Made by a program: the position numbers and the translations under genes. Under the pieces are notes generated by a model. The model was not told the DNA's origin. It worked only from the letters and a program-made list of their open reading frames with translations, and searched no databases. Of a stretch of DNA of 64,000 nt, positions 21,658 through 33,820 are shown piece after piece; positions within the stretch are counted from its first letter, which is position 1, and every line of letters begins with the position of its first letter. The stretch is from Dysidea avara. Lineage: Eukaryota; Porifera; Demospongiae; Dictyoceratida; Dysideidae. The stretch lies in NCBI RefSeq assembly GCF_963678975.1, contig NC_089273.1, positions 7,316,614 to 7,380,613 of the forward strand, read 5' to 3'.

Positions 21658-24600
21658 TTAAGGTAGTGTAGTTTTCAGTTGCTGAAAGAGACATCACTGT
21701 AACTTTTCTTTGTATGTGGTACCAGAGGTGAGCTGAGATAAACTGAAACTTAAGTGAGCTGTACGTAATTGTTGCCTATGCAAGTGCAAGTAGTTGAAGG
21801 ATTTAGTAGTTAATACAGAAAGTCATGCCGAATTGTCAACATAACTTTGATCAAACATTTTTGCATGCACTAATGTGTGTTATTAATTCATTATGATGAT
21901 ATTCCTGCTACAGGCATCCTGAGTAGTTTAAGGACTTAAGGTTGTAGTGGAAATGTATACAGTAACATTGAATGTTAATCAGTGATAGCTGGAAGTGTAT
22001 CATCCTACATGCTAAAACAGCTTGACTGTAAAAATGGGTGTCTCTATGCAAGTACATATGTCTGTTAATTGAAAGAGCCAATAATTAATTTATTATACTG
22101 TAAAATTTAACATTAGGCATTTCTAATTGTAGCCATTGATTTGTCCTATACTCTCAGCTTTTTATTCCGCATTTCCATTGATGCCTGTTATGTCACTTTT
22201 CTCAACTGGCTCTAACTAGCTGACAGTGCTTATTCATACTATAAGCCACTTGTTAGAGCGTGAGAGTATTTATTAGAGTATCTCACTTTAGCTTTGATAC
22301 ACAATAATTCAAGCTCATCATGTAAAATGTAAAAATTACTACAGTACTTTGGCTTCTAAACATTTATTGGCTTTCTATACTTTAATAGAGTTAAAAGATC
22401 CTATAGACCTTTATTAGCAGGGCTGAAGTTCAGAGGTTTTGACTACTCATGGACTGCAATAGATACACACTACTTTTTATTGATTTGATGCCCCTCTACC
22501 CACTTCAAGAAGATTGAAATACTCTAATAGAGCAGTCAGTTACTCTAAAAGAGTGGTCATGTATAGTGCAACCAGGCATAAACTTCCAGAAATTTTACTT
22601 TACCACCCACACATATATTCTATATCCCAATAGATATATTCTACAATGCCCATTATGCTTTCATGCAGTGTTCTACTCATTTGTATTTCATAATAAGTTG
22701 TTATACATGTTTGCAGTGTCTCAAAGCACACTTACATAACAGTGGTTTTGACAAGATTGGTTTTACAGAAATATCCGTAATCTGAGTTTGTAATGTCGTA
22801 AAACAACAAAACTCTGTCTACGAATTTTAGGCAGGTCTATCTTCTTCCACAAACAATGAGTATAAAAAATGTAAAAATTACGGAGCGTGTGAAACTAGAT
22901 ACGTTTCTACAAACTTAAAATATTTTTAAAAATCTGGTACTTGATCAAAAATATGAACTTTTATTTTTTGAAAGTTTGTGCCTACTTGTACTATACTCAA
23001 AATTAATGAAACATTTAGATGCATTTTCAATAAAATTTTAGTCAAAATGATAACTCAGCTGCAGAAGGCAAATTTTTCAAAACTTTCCCACACGAACATG
23101 CCCCCATATAGGCCTCCTAAAAGTGAATGCCCTGCTTGCTGAGTGAGCTTTACATAATATTATACATAATGTACAAATTGCTATGAGCAGTCACTATCTT
23201 ATTACCCTCACTTTAAATGATGTGGCTGCACCTTTGTCTTCAGTTTAATAAACTTATCACATATGTATATAGGTAGATCAACATAATCAATGGATTGATT
23301 GTGGGTACAGTAACAAAATTTTAATTACTGAAAACATTTCAGAAAAGGTCATTGACTGAAACATCCAGCTAAAATTAATTAGCAGTGATGGCAAATAGTT
23401 TTTGATATAGCTAACTAGTGGCATGTCAGATTTGAATTTTGGTGACTTTATAGCCATTTTTGTAATGAAATGTCATCATTTATCTCCCTGAGGCATTATT
23501 TACACATGATCTCAAATTAAAGGTCTTCCTTAAAGAAACAACTTGGTTTGTTTTAAATCATGATCGATATGTTAGCTTATTCCAAAGTTAGCTATATGGC
23601 CATGCATTTACATATACACTGCTTGAAGTATCTTAGTTTACTAGAGTGGTATATCCCCAGTATATGGAACAGTTAATTGTTTGGAATTTTAGTAGCTTTT
23701 CAGTAAACCTGCATTCACTGATGTTTACTGAGAGTTTAAAACTTAGTAAAACAATTATGTTCCATATACTTAAAGTTACTGACATTTTACTATCAGTATA
23801 ACTGGGCACAACTACAGTAAAGCAGCTTAACAAATTAGTAAACTAAGAACCTTCAAGCAGTGATATCAACCATGACATTAATAGCTAATACGTTCACATA
23901 CCAAGGGTAGAGATAATCAACTAATTTTATTCACTTTGGTGAGAATAGCTAAGTTATTAATTTACATCATACTGTAATTTGCTTATTTTTGCTGTAAAAT
24001 AAGTTTCGTATGAAAAAAACTTGTACAAAAATTTCTTATAATTATGAACATTTAGCATAATATTGAATTACTCTAATAGAGCAGTCAATATGTAAATCAT
24101 ATAAAAATATTTTTTTTAATTTTAGCACAATTTTTTTGCAAGTAAATTGTAGTATTCTTAGATCAACACCTTTAATTTGAAATCAGGTCTTAATAATAAT
24201 AAAATAAATAATAATAATGGATTCATGATGTAATAAAAGGATACAAGGGCAAGACAATATAGTACAAAGGAAAAATATTTACATTAAGGTCTGTTGGTAT
24301 CCAGTACCAACAGCCTAATTACTTACTTACACTACAATTTACATCCTTAGAGAAGCAGAGACAATAATGATGAATTTTGTGACATTTATTATTTTGATAT
24401 AGCGTGTCACTGCAGATTTGATATTTGGTAACCTTTATGGCCATTTCTGTAGAAAGGAGAGCAATTTCGTAGCTAGAAGAAAGAGTGCATGAGAACTGGT
24501 AACCACTCAAATCACACTTTAGGGACAAAATGAAACAGCCATATATTTCCACAGATGTGGTGTATTTGGGCCCAATGAGAGCCTTCACCAGTTACAATGT

Positions 24601-25245
24601 TATTACCAAAATCCATAAATATGCAAACCACAGCTTAATTGTGGTTGTTTCCATGGTAACCCATATACAAATAGGTACAGATACATGAGGATAGTGATGT
24701 ACAAAAAACAGAATTAAGATATCTGGTGTGGATTTGAAGTTATAGGGAATGGCTGAGCAGGTGACATATATTGTGTGAAAGTTTACAAAAATACTTACAT
24801 TATCAATCTGTAATTGTAATTATAAATAATAGGCTTGTGCCTGTTCATAAACACAATTATACAAAAAGTACTGCAACAGTTGTGCCTGTTCAGTAGCATT
24901 TTGAAATCAATTGCAATAAAAATTAGATCTTGCATCCATTATATGAATTTGTGTAGTGCCTGAATAATTGAATTGTGTAATATTTTGTTAAAGTTGAAGT
25001 GATGTCGTAAAATAAATAATTGAATAGCTATCTGTTATGAATTCAGCCAATGCAGGGGGGAGTACCCTATTTGTCTGAGTTTTATTTTATTTGCTTGACT
25101 GCCGGAACACATTAATGAAATGTTCAACTGCCATGCTTACTTGGAAAACCGCTTATCTGAAAATCAGTGTATAGATGGATTAATCATTGTAGAATAACAA
25201 CTCTTCAGTGGTCACAATAATAGCACTGCAACTACAGTATGCTCA
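21658..25245. other. Long gene-free stretch
   Basis: No gene, RNA gene or complete mobile element is recognised. Small features: copies of the CTCTAATAGAGCAGTCA motif at 22520 and 24069; a diverged repeated block at about 23390-23470 and 24370-24450 (TTTTGATATAG, CAGATTTGA, TTTGGTAACTTTATGGCCATT-like); an AATAATAATA microsatellite near 24188; and at 25130-25210 a fragment resembling the interior of the repeat at 62510-62590 (AAACCGCTT, TGAAAATCAGTGTATAG). Confidence 0.5.
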
Positions 25246-25358
25246 ATTGAGAGTAGGCTTGCACCAATTATGCTGGCATAATTTCGAGCATAATAGGTTA
25301 GCAAAAGCATCAAGCATTATGCCAACATAATAGGATGATTTTCAAGAATTTAATTAAA

Positions 25359-25817
25359 GGCAGTGGTTACTGAACCGAAAGTCGGTTCAATAAGCCGGAC
25401 TCGCTATTGAACTGACAGTAAAACTTAGACAAAAAAGGGTCACTGAACGAAAAAAAGCAACCCACAAAACTCAACCTGGGCTCGAACCGTGGACTACTGG
25501 AGCTGTAAGCAGTGGGCTTACCACTGTGCTACTGCTGCTAGCTACCCGCTATCTGTACTTTTCTACCTTATAAATGCTACTCAGGTAGTAGTCTCACTAT
25601 ATACACTATAAAACATGTACAGTAAGAAGAACGTAACCTAAAGGTGAAGAAGAAACCAAATCTGAATCCGAGCCTAACCCTAACGCTAATGCTACTTTTC
25701 GCGTCCCTCAAAGTCAAATGCTCGGGAAATTACTAGACACGTCCCCTAAAGTTGAATGCTCGGGGAAACTACTAGACGCGAAAATAATAAAAACTTTCGG
25801 GTTCAGTAACCACTACC
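25359..25817. mobile_element. Nested element with GGYAGTGGTTACTGAACC ends at TTAA
   Basis: The left end GGCAGTGGTTACTGAACC is mirrored by GGTTCAGTAACCACTACC at the right. TTAA occurs beside both ends (25354-25357 with one extra A, and 25818-25821), as expected of piggyBac- or Kolobok-type insertion. A tRNA-like sequence lies inside. No protein is encoded. Confidence 0.65.
25468..25539 (-). ncRNA. tRNA-like sequence (degenerate, SINE or tRNA relic)
   Basis: On the minus strand, TAGCACAGTGGTAAG resembles the A box and GGTTCGAGCCC the B box of RNA polymerase III promoters, at roughly tRNA spacing. The acceptor ends do not pair and no canonical anticodon stem can be drawn, so it is not a functional tRNA. 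It is more likely a tRNA-derived head captured in the surrounding element. Confidence 0.5.
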
Positions 25818-26138
25818 TTAATGAAAATGCGCAATACGTGTGCCAAAACTACTTTACAACATGAACACACTACACATCATTACTGCATTTCATATAAAAA
25901 CCTTGCAGTGTTATCATCATTTTTATTATTTCTTGACTGATTATTCACACTTTATGGATATGGAAATAAGATCGAGATACTCTAATAGAGCAGTCACTTA
26001 CTCTAATACAGCAGTCAGGAAATGTAGATATATTCTAATAAAACAGTCCGGTCCGTTTTTGAGCATAATAGGCTGGATTTTTGAGCACTTTTCAAAACCA
26101 TAATAAAAAATTTTCAAAGCATAATTGACTCAAGCCTA

Positions 26139-26716
26139 ATTGAGAGCTCTAAATTCTAATATTGTTGTCACCCTATTAAAAAAAAGTAAGTAACAAGTCA
26201 TCCTGTCAAGTCATCATGTATTCAGTTACAAACAAGTTATCGTACATTCAAGAATTCAGTTCAGCAGCTTCAGCTACCAGTAGCTAACAAGTCAGCCTAT
26301 AGAGAGGTCAGCTACATACATTGATGTCACTCTGTAAGGAGTTCAGTTGCAAACAAGATTTCATATACAGTAACACTTGGTTTCCCAGATATTACAAATT
26401 CCTTTAACCATAAAATTACACTCCTTGATTTTATATCTCATAACTCTTGTATACTTGCAGCTATCATCACAAACAGTTTAGCAGCACTTCTCTACACAAT
26501 TATGCACTAGTGATATAAATAGGATGGTCATTGAATAATCCAATTAGATTTATTATGTCATTAAATTTGCAAAATAAGTAAATTAATGTGTAGGATTTTA
26601 TTACAATAGATGTACTCACAACTTTTAACAATTTTGCTGGATTGCTACACCATTTAGGCACAAACAGAAAAAAAAATTCAGGACAAAATATTTTTGCATG
26701 ACGGTTTTACACCAAA
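26139..26716. repeat. Degenerate 31-bp satellite fragment and unique sequence
   Basis: 26190-26370 holds decayed satellite units (ACAAGTCATCCTGT, GAGAGGTCAGCTACATACA, GAGTTCAGTTGCAAACAAG). The rest, to 26716, shows nothing recognisable. Confidence 0.6.
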
Positions 26717-27061
26717 CACCAGACCAATTTAGGCCTATCCTACTACTGGATTGCAATTGGTGGAAGATTGTGGGTTGAAACACCACCTATCCTTGTGTGT
26801 CCTGCACTGGTGGATAGGTGGGATATCCTATAGAATATCCCATGAAGGATAGAGCTAAATGTCGGCTACTGGATAGGTGAGGTGATTCATGAACTATCCA
26901 ATGGTATGTACGGCACTCAAATTTGTGACATTTCCTTTACTCAGATGGCATTTCTTTGAAGGATAGGTCATACATAATTAAAATAATATTTAGATGATTA
27001 CAGCACACTTCAATAATTATTAGTTTACACAAATCAAGATGAGTTGCACAAAACAGTGCTG

Positions 27062-29069
27062 TTAGTTGTCCACAACAGCCCGTGTTGGAAAATTACTGGG
27101 AACAGGTCTCAGAGACAGTCTATCCTGACGACGAACTCGTTGTTTAGTTTGTCTTTTTGCCTGTTCTGACTTTTTTTCTTCTTTAGCTTTATCCAACCTT
27201 TCAAAAAACCCCAAGACTCTTCAATGTCTCCAAGACAATTCTTTTGCTACAAACACTGGCGTTCCTTCTTCCATTCCACTGCTGTCACTAGATATCATGT
27301 CAGCAACAAGGACTCGTTGCCACTTTTGCCTGTCAGTAGAATTGTATGACATCTTGTTGAAAGCCGATTGTCTCTGAGCTAGTCTCTAAACATTGAGTGC
27401 ACTACGTACGGTAACACTAATAAAGGGGATGACTAACTCTAAGAACTCTCTCCCGCCGTCTTCGTTGAATCTTCCTCTATTCATGTTTCCCATTTCTTTT
27501 CAAGGTCTCTTCTTGAAATAAACTTTTAAAGTATGTTTTAGCAGCATCTGTGAAAGGGGTTCTGTGTCAACAAATTATAAAATAAAAAGGACTACTTACC
27601 TTGTATGTGAGATCTTGAAAATGACTTGTTGTTTCCTTTCACTTCCTTAACTAAAACTTCGACTCCACGTTGGTTGGCATCATCTTTCCACCTAGCTCTA
27701 AAACTAACCGTTAACTAAAACATGTCGTCTAAATGATTTTTACCTAGGTGACAGGTCAAATCCTGCAAAATTTTCTCTATCCAACAATGTTTTGTATACT
27801 TTCTTTGTTTCAGTCTAATAAAAGAATAAACACATAAATTATTACCAAAGAAATGAAGCAGCTTACTTTAACAACTTGTGGAACTACTCTCTTCTTACTA
27901 ATAACAGCTGAAGTAGGACATTCTACAGCTAGCTTGCGCTCAAGAGATTGTATCGTCACTTCTGCTTTGCTTAGCCTTTGCATAGCTGAATTTAGGCACT
28001 TTGACAGTTTGTCAAGACCTACTGTACTTCAGTGGAATGAGACACTTTCTTTACAGCTGATGGTGTTGTAAAACAGAGTCTAGTTGGTTGCAACTCAGAA
28101 TGACTGTCAGGAGTAATGCTATTGCGATGCTGGGTAAATGGTGACACCATACCGAACCCTCTGGTATCAGCACTGTTGGGGGTAACTAGTTACTTTTATA
28201 ACTAAGTTACGTAACGGATTACTTTTAAAGTAACTAGTAATATAACTAGTTACTTGCTTTGTAACTAGTAACTTGTAACTAGGAGTAATTGTCTGAAAAG
28301 TAACTAAGTTACAATAGTAACTAGTTATAATAGTTACATTTGTAACTATAAAAAATTATGTTTTAAAAGCAAGAGCACTTCAATTTTTGTGCCATATACA
28401 GCTACATTAAGTAAGCACATTCTGTGTACTGTTCTCTATGATTCAGCTTGAGTAACAGATGTAGCATTAATTAAAACTGACCTGAAAGAGCAACAGAATT
28501 GTTATTTTAAGTGCACATATGTACTGCATCCCTTAATGATACATTTCTGAGCAAAATTCATGTTACAAGAGCTAAAAACAAGTCATAATTGATACTACGA
28601 AAGTAACTAGTAACTAGAGTACTTAGTTACCTTTTGAAAAGTAACTGTAACTGTAACTAAGTTACATGGGATAAAAGTAACGTGTAACTAGTAACTAGTT
28701 ACTTTTCTGAAGTAACTACCCCAACTCTGGGTATCAGAGCCTTCTCTAGGAAAAGGTTTTCTTTTTCGTATTTTCAATGCGTCCATTAAATCGTCATTAT
28801 CGCTTGACTCCGTACCCTTGTCACTACCTTCACGAAGCTCCTCCTCAAAATCGTCTTTTTTATTACATTTCAAGGTGGACTGTTGAGATTCTTCACGTAA
28901 TAGCTATTTCAGCCTCGGCCGCTTCATCACTAGTATCTAGCTCGGATTCACTGTAAATGGCACTCACAAGAACCCTTGATTTGATAAACAAGTCTTCAGT
29001 TACTGTGCTGTCGTCATAATCAGCACCCCTCAGTCTCCGGCTCGTCTTTTCTCTTCTCATTCCCGCCAT
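27062..29069 (-). pseudogene. Accessory (second) gene of the CACTA-like element, broken
   Basis: Read on the minus strand from ATG 29069 (MAGMRREKTSRRLRG...). The acidic SESELDTSDEAAEAE stretch loses frame near 28890 and resumes as EESQQSTLKCNKKDDFEEEL. The hAT MITE at 28171-28729 then splits it; removing the MITE joins ...PREGSDT to RGFGMVSPFTQH in frame. A heptad-like helix (LDKLSKCLNSAMQRLSKAE) follows. Likely exons at 27814-27744 and 27703-27600 have GT/AG borders. The last part (WQRVLVADMISSDSSGMEE, then ELSW, FFERLDKAKEEKKSEQ and QAKRQTKQRVRRQDR) ends at TAA 27062-27064 and carries two internal stops. Similar short basic proteins with a LPWR...RQ-x-K-x-R pattern accompany this transposase in cnidarians, from memory. 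It probably binds DNA or assists transposition; that is inference. Confidence 0.65.
28171..28729. mobile_element. hAT MITE (GTTGGGG ends) with 8-bp target duplication GGTATCAG
   Basis: The ends CACTGTTGGGGGTAAC and the inverse of CAGAGTTGGGGTAGTTAC enclose AT-rich DNA dense in GTAACT/AGTTAC motifs. GGTATCAG lies at 28163-28170 and again at 28730-28737. Deleting the element and one GGTATCAG restores a continuous reading frame in the minus-strand gene around it, so the borders are firm. Confidence 0.9.
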
Positions 29070-29153
29070 AATTCAGCGACAAATTTTAGATCACGAGACT
29101 TGAAATTAAGTGTCACCATATATGGCGAGTCATTTAGACTACTGTCCGAGATA
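29070..29153. promoter_or_regulatory. Shared divergent promoter of the CACTA-like element
   Basis: Only 84 bp separate the two start codons (29069 on minus and 29154 on plus), so both genes must be driven from this interval. No clear TATA box was found. Confidence 0.45.
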
Positions 29154-32100
29154 ATGGAGCCCCCTTTTCCAAAGAGGTGCCGACCAAGCGAAAGGTATTG
29201 TGTACACTGTAAGCAGATTGTATCATACAAGAACATAAGAGACTCTACTATGACTATGATACTGATTCATGGACTATCAGATCAGATCTCGTTCATCACA
29301 GTGACTCGCACAGTGATGAGATGAAGCCTCTTGTTTGAGTAACCTTCCAATGCCCCAAAGCCAACCACTAGGGAGAACAGAAGAGTATGAAATAGAAAAT
29401 GATATCCCGCCCGCACCTTCCGGCTGAGGATTTACTTGTGATGATAATTTTAGTGTTGAGAGTGCACCGTGCAGCACACCTGCATTTTCTGATTTAGATA
29501 ACAATGATTGTGAGTCTGTAGACAGTAGAGAGGATAGCAGAAATGAGTTTGTTGAAAATGGTGCGACATTAGTTATACCTAAGGCCACTCCGAACTGATA
29601 TTCTGTGCACTTGATCATGAATAGCTTTTTCTTATCCATTGTTAAGCTGATGTTATAAAAGTATCACATACGTAATTGTGGTACCTGAGTACAAGTGGGC
29701 TAATCAAGCATATCATTCAACTTGTAAGTAATTTTACATGGATTGCAACCTTTTTAGTTGTGTAGTAGAAAACGTTTCATTTATACAGTTGTGTATACTT
29801 GAATGGATAGAAGTCAGCATAATGGAATAATATGATGCCAATCGTCCATTTGGCAAAGGTTTATTGCTAGGACAGGACACAGGATCAATTTGGAGTGGCC
29901 TAACATGTTAAGGAATCTTTGTGATTCTTTTCAAGGGTATATAGAGTATATATAATTATGATTCCATATTGTTGTTGTGTACAGCCATTCAGAAGGTGTT
30001 GCGAGTTAGAGTTACACAGTGTTTTAAACAAGAAACCGTATAACAACTGCCTCTTCAAACAAGTCCCATCATTGAAAATACGGACAATTTCCATTAAAAT
30101 AAACCAGTAACAAGCTATCATGGGAAGCCATTATACTATGGACACCTTGCGCTGTCAGCAAAAAAATGGGACAAAAAGGAGGGTAAACGGCTTCATGATG
30201 TAATTTCTGCAGTTGGCAAAAAGGCATGATTTGAACTGAATCAACATCAAACAGCAAAAAAATCAAGCCTGCAGCCTTTTCTGTAGTTTGAGTTATGCTT
30301 GGCTAAAGGCAACAGTTGGCAGTTTCAGGTTTACTAAGCAAGAAAACCCATTCCACTTGATCCCTAATAAAAATATTATACAGTACTACTGTATTGTTTT
30401 AAACAGGCTGAGCAAAGCTTAAAATGAAGCGTATAACAGCTAGAAGCCAAGAGCACACCGCCATTCCAGGAGATTGCAATAGACCTTTGCTCACACGCAG
30501 GCCATACCTACCTGATCATAGTTGATTGCCACACTGATTGACCAGCTGTTATCCCTTTATGCCCTAACACTACTATCTTGGGTACATGCCTATAATTATG
30601 TTTGGAAGTTATAAGTTTGTTTAGGAATTGTATATATTAGGGAGGTCGTCTGCACCTGCAGACTAATTCAGTCATGATTGAATTAGGGATAAAGGTCCAC
30701 TTGTATATCTGCAATTATAAGCAACTTCCCATTAATTTTATTTCTATGATCCTTAACCGAACTTAAAATTCCAAAATGTTCCTTGTGTGTATTTGTATTA
30801 TACAGACTTGAGGCAATTTCTAACTATAATGAATTATCTTTGCAGGTAACGGAGAAGAAGTATGGAGTGATGTTGATCACGTAGATGAAATCGACAACAT
30901 GGATCTTAATGATGATGATGATCAAAGTCCACAGCTTGAACCACGTGATACAGCAAGCATTGCATCACATTTATCACTGGTAAAATGGTTAATAACATTT
31001 TTGTTCTTACTTCAAGCAAAGTTCCATTTGTCAGATAGAGTTTTAGATATGCTATTGAAGTTTTTAAAAACCTTTTTTACTGTATCAGTTCGTTTCAATT
31101 CTTTCTGTGCACTGATTGCCAGTGAAATGCCAACTTCACTGTATATGGCTCGTAAAAAATACAGAACAATGAAAGACTGTTTTAAACTGTTTCCTGTTTG
31201 TAAGGATTGTGGCTCAGTATGGAAATTTGACAGCTGCATTGAGGGTCATGGAGCTCATAGAAAAGCGAAACTATGTCCATACAAATCACCTTTTGGCAAG
31301 CATCGCCGAAGTCAAAAGTGTAATGCAATATTATTGAAAACACAGTTGAAATTGCCACAAAATGTAAAATATTTTATCCAATAACACCTTACTGTTACGT
31401 AGATATTAAAACATCATTACAGCAATTGTTATTTGACTCAGAATTTGTAACAAACTGTATGGCTTGGAAAGCACATCCAGATCAGAAGATGTATTACGAG
31501 ACATATATGATGGACGTGTGTGGAAAAAAAATTAAATTATGAAGGCAAGCCATTTTTAAGTGAGGATAACTCATTTGCCTTCATGATTAATCTTGATTGG
31601 TTTCAACCACATAAACACGTCCAATATTCTATTGGAGTGATATATCTTAGTATTCTAAATCTACCAAGAGCATTTCGGTACAGGTTAAAGAACATTTGTC
31701 TAATTGGAATCATTCCAGGTCCTAAGGAACCTGAGATCTCAGTTAATTCCTATTTAAATCCACTAGTAGCTGATCTAAAAGAACTTTGGGTTGGAAAAAA
31801 TCTTTATATATCTACAACTGGCTGTCACTCTATAGTACGCTGTGCATTGATTTGTTGTTCTTGTGATCTGCCAGCTGGTAGAAAATTGTGTGGTTTCCTA
31901 GCACACAGTGCAAACTTAGGGTGTTCCAAATGTACAAAAAAATTCTGTCAATTGGGGAACATAAGATCAAAAGGGATTATTCTGGATTTGAAAGATCAGA
32001 GTGGACTCCTCGTACTAAATTAGTATCCATCGTGGTGATGTAGACCTGTTGTCAGAGTGCTCATCTCAAACTGCAAAGGTAAGAGAATTAGGCTGTAGAT

Positions 32101-33477
32101 ACTCAGCTTTGCTAGACCTTGATTATTTTGATCCTCCAATGATGCTTGCCATCGACCCAATGCACTGCCTCTACCTAGGGTTAGCCAAGCACTTTGTTAA
32201 AAGAATATTAATCGGAAGAGACATCTTAATGGAAGAAAGCTTTGCTATTATACAAGAGAGAATTGATGCTTTAATGGTGCCGCCTGACATTGGACGAATA
32301 CCTCGTAAAATAATGTCATCATTCTTTAGCCTAACAGCAGATCAGTATAAAAACTGGGTTGTTTCATTATTCAATAATCTGTCTACATGGACTGTTACCT
32401 GCTGATGTGCTTGAGTGTTGGCGCCACTTTGTGCTTGCATGCAGATTATTATGTCAGACTGAATTAAAAGGGATGATATCATCATTGCAGATGCTTTACA
32501 CTGTGAAAAAGGTGGGATATAATATGGTATTTCCAGTGGCTTATTGAATACAAATAAGCCTTGATATAAACCCTGTATTATACTCATGTTATACTTTAGT
32601 ATAATGCATACTATACTATTACATATATGGTTTCAGTTTATTTACCACAATACCTAAAATAGCTTATATCAAATATAATTCCCACACTATACCATCACAT
32701 ATATGGTTTCAGTATGTTTAACACATTAACTAAAGCCTTACATGTGATTGTTAGTATACTACAGGTTATATCAAGCTTTTTTGTATTCAATAAGCCACTG
32801 GATATACCATCTTATATCCCTCTTTTTTCATAGTGTTAATTTTAAAGTTTTGTCAACGAATGGAAAGAATGTTTGGAAAGGAAGTCATTACTCCTAATAT
32901 GCACATGTCATGTCATTTAAAAGATTGTATTTTAGACTATGAACCCTTGAATCATTTCTGGCTTTTTGGGTTTGAGAGATTCAATGGAATTTTGAGCCAT
33001 ATGCCTCCCTCGTAGTTATTCAAGGAGTGTGTTTAACATTGCAGAATTAAATGAGTTGGAGCAGTATCTGTCTACATGCTATCCCAGTAACATACAAGTT
33101 TATTCAACCTACAAGCAATATACATCAGTTGTCGTAAATGGGAAATCTCTTGGAAGTTACAACAGCAAATCACAAAGTTCCAGTATTATTCTTGCAGAAT
33201 ACCGTGGTGAAGTTCATCCTGGCAGAATCAGATATTTTGCTGCTGTATCACTGGTTTCTGGTGATGAACAGATAAACAAAATTCTGGTTTGTTTAAGTTG
33301 GTTTCAGCACCATGATCAAAAGATAGATGTGGAAAACCTGTCACTATATGGGAGTACAATCTCTTTGATAGCACAACATTTTTGCAATTTAGTGCTGTTA
33401 GATCTAGAACTGTATCTCTCATTGACAAATTGGATGATGACCACGGACGTGTGTTATTTGTGTCTCCGTACAATTAA
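29154..33477 (+). pseudogene. CACTA/EnSpm-like (Tnp2-type) transposase, decayed
   Basis: The start MEPPFPKRCRPSERYCVHCK opens with a C-x2-C motif. A middle exon begins after TTTGCAG at 30845 and is open to 31381 (with CKDCGSVWKFDSCI and paired cysteines). Frame then changes, giving NSFAFMINLDWFQPHKHVQY, PGPKEP, CDLPAGRKLCGFLAHSANLG, then GCRYSALLDLDYFDPPMM and AIDPMHCLYLGLAKHF, which is the transposase core. Next come DVLECWRHFVLACRLLCQTE, the MITE at 32499-32835, and KFCQRMERMFGKEVITPNMH, HFWLFGFERFNGIL. The C-terminus ends SLIDKLDDDHGRVLFVSPYN with TAA 33475-33477. These motifs follow the order of the EnSpm-type transposases common in cnidarians. Several frameshifts and stops make it non-functional. 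29640-30840 is intron or inserted repeat. Confidence 0.8.
32499..32835. mobile_element. CACTA-type MITE with TTA target duplication, inside the transposase
   Basis: The ends CACTGTGAAAAAGGTGGGAT and the inverse of CACTATGAAAAAAGAGGGAT extend as ~70-bp TIRs (both include CCAGTGGCTTATTGAATACA). TTA flanks both sides (32496-32498 and 32836-32838). Removing the MITE and one TTA joins LQMLYT's ATGCT to ATTTTAAAGTTTTG, giving a continuous ADALILKFCQ in the transposase. CACTR ends and a 3-bp duplication identify it as a CACTA derivative. Confidence 0.9.
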
Positions 33478-33820
33478 GCAACCAATTATGCATATTACGT
33501 GCATTAGCAATGTTGTACATCATTAGTCTCTTTGCAATAATAATTGCAATATATACAATAAGAACATGGAGTATAACTTATTATGTCCTAAAACAATAAT
33601 TGTGTGATGTATTAACAGTTGCCATATGTTCATATATAAGATAGGTGAACATATATATCACACAAACTATCTAATAGTAAGTACACATGAGTTATCTACT
33701 GGATAGGATATGTGAAAGAAATGTGGTGTGTACACACCCATGTAACACAGGATAGGTACATCTGAACTATCCTGGTATGTATCCTTGGCCTGATAATGAA
33801 GGATAAGTTTTTGTCCAGTG

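Larger units (their letters stand above)
25254..26138. mobile_element. hAT-like element with 8-bp target duplication ATTGAGAG
   Basis: The ends TAGGCTTGCACCAATTATGC and the inverse of TAGGCTTGAGTCAATTATGC are flanked on both sides by ATTGAGAG (25246-25253 and 26139-26146). An 8-bp duplication is the mark of hAT elements. It is non-autonomous, and carries the nested element at 25359-25817 and a copy of the CTCTAATAGAGCAGTCAC motif at 25978. Confidence 0.8.
26717..33820 (+). mobile_element. 7.1-kb CACTA/EnSpm-like transposon relic with two divergent genes
   Basis: The proposed ends are CACCAGACCAATTT...TATCC at the left and the inverse of CACTGGACAAAAACTTATCC at the right, flanked by AAA (26714-26716 and 33821-33823), a 3-bp duplication as in CACTA elements. 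Many GGATAG/CTATCC motifs cluster in the first and last ~250 bp, like CACTA subterminal repeats. Inside are a broken transposase on the plus strand and a broken accessory gene on the minus strand, transcribed divergently. Both are further split by younger MITEs. The end assignment is less certain than the gene content. Confidence 0.65.

Noticed and set aside
25468-25539. Functional tRNA gene
   Set aside because: B-box-like and A-box-like motifs are present, but the acceptor ends do not pair and no canonical anticodon arm forms.
27853-28071. Plus-strand 72-codon frame
   Set aside because: It is the shadow of the minus-strand accessory gene, which has exon borders and homologous motifs.
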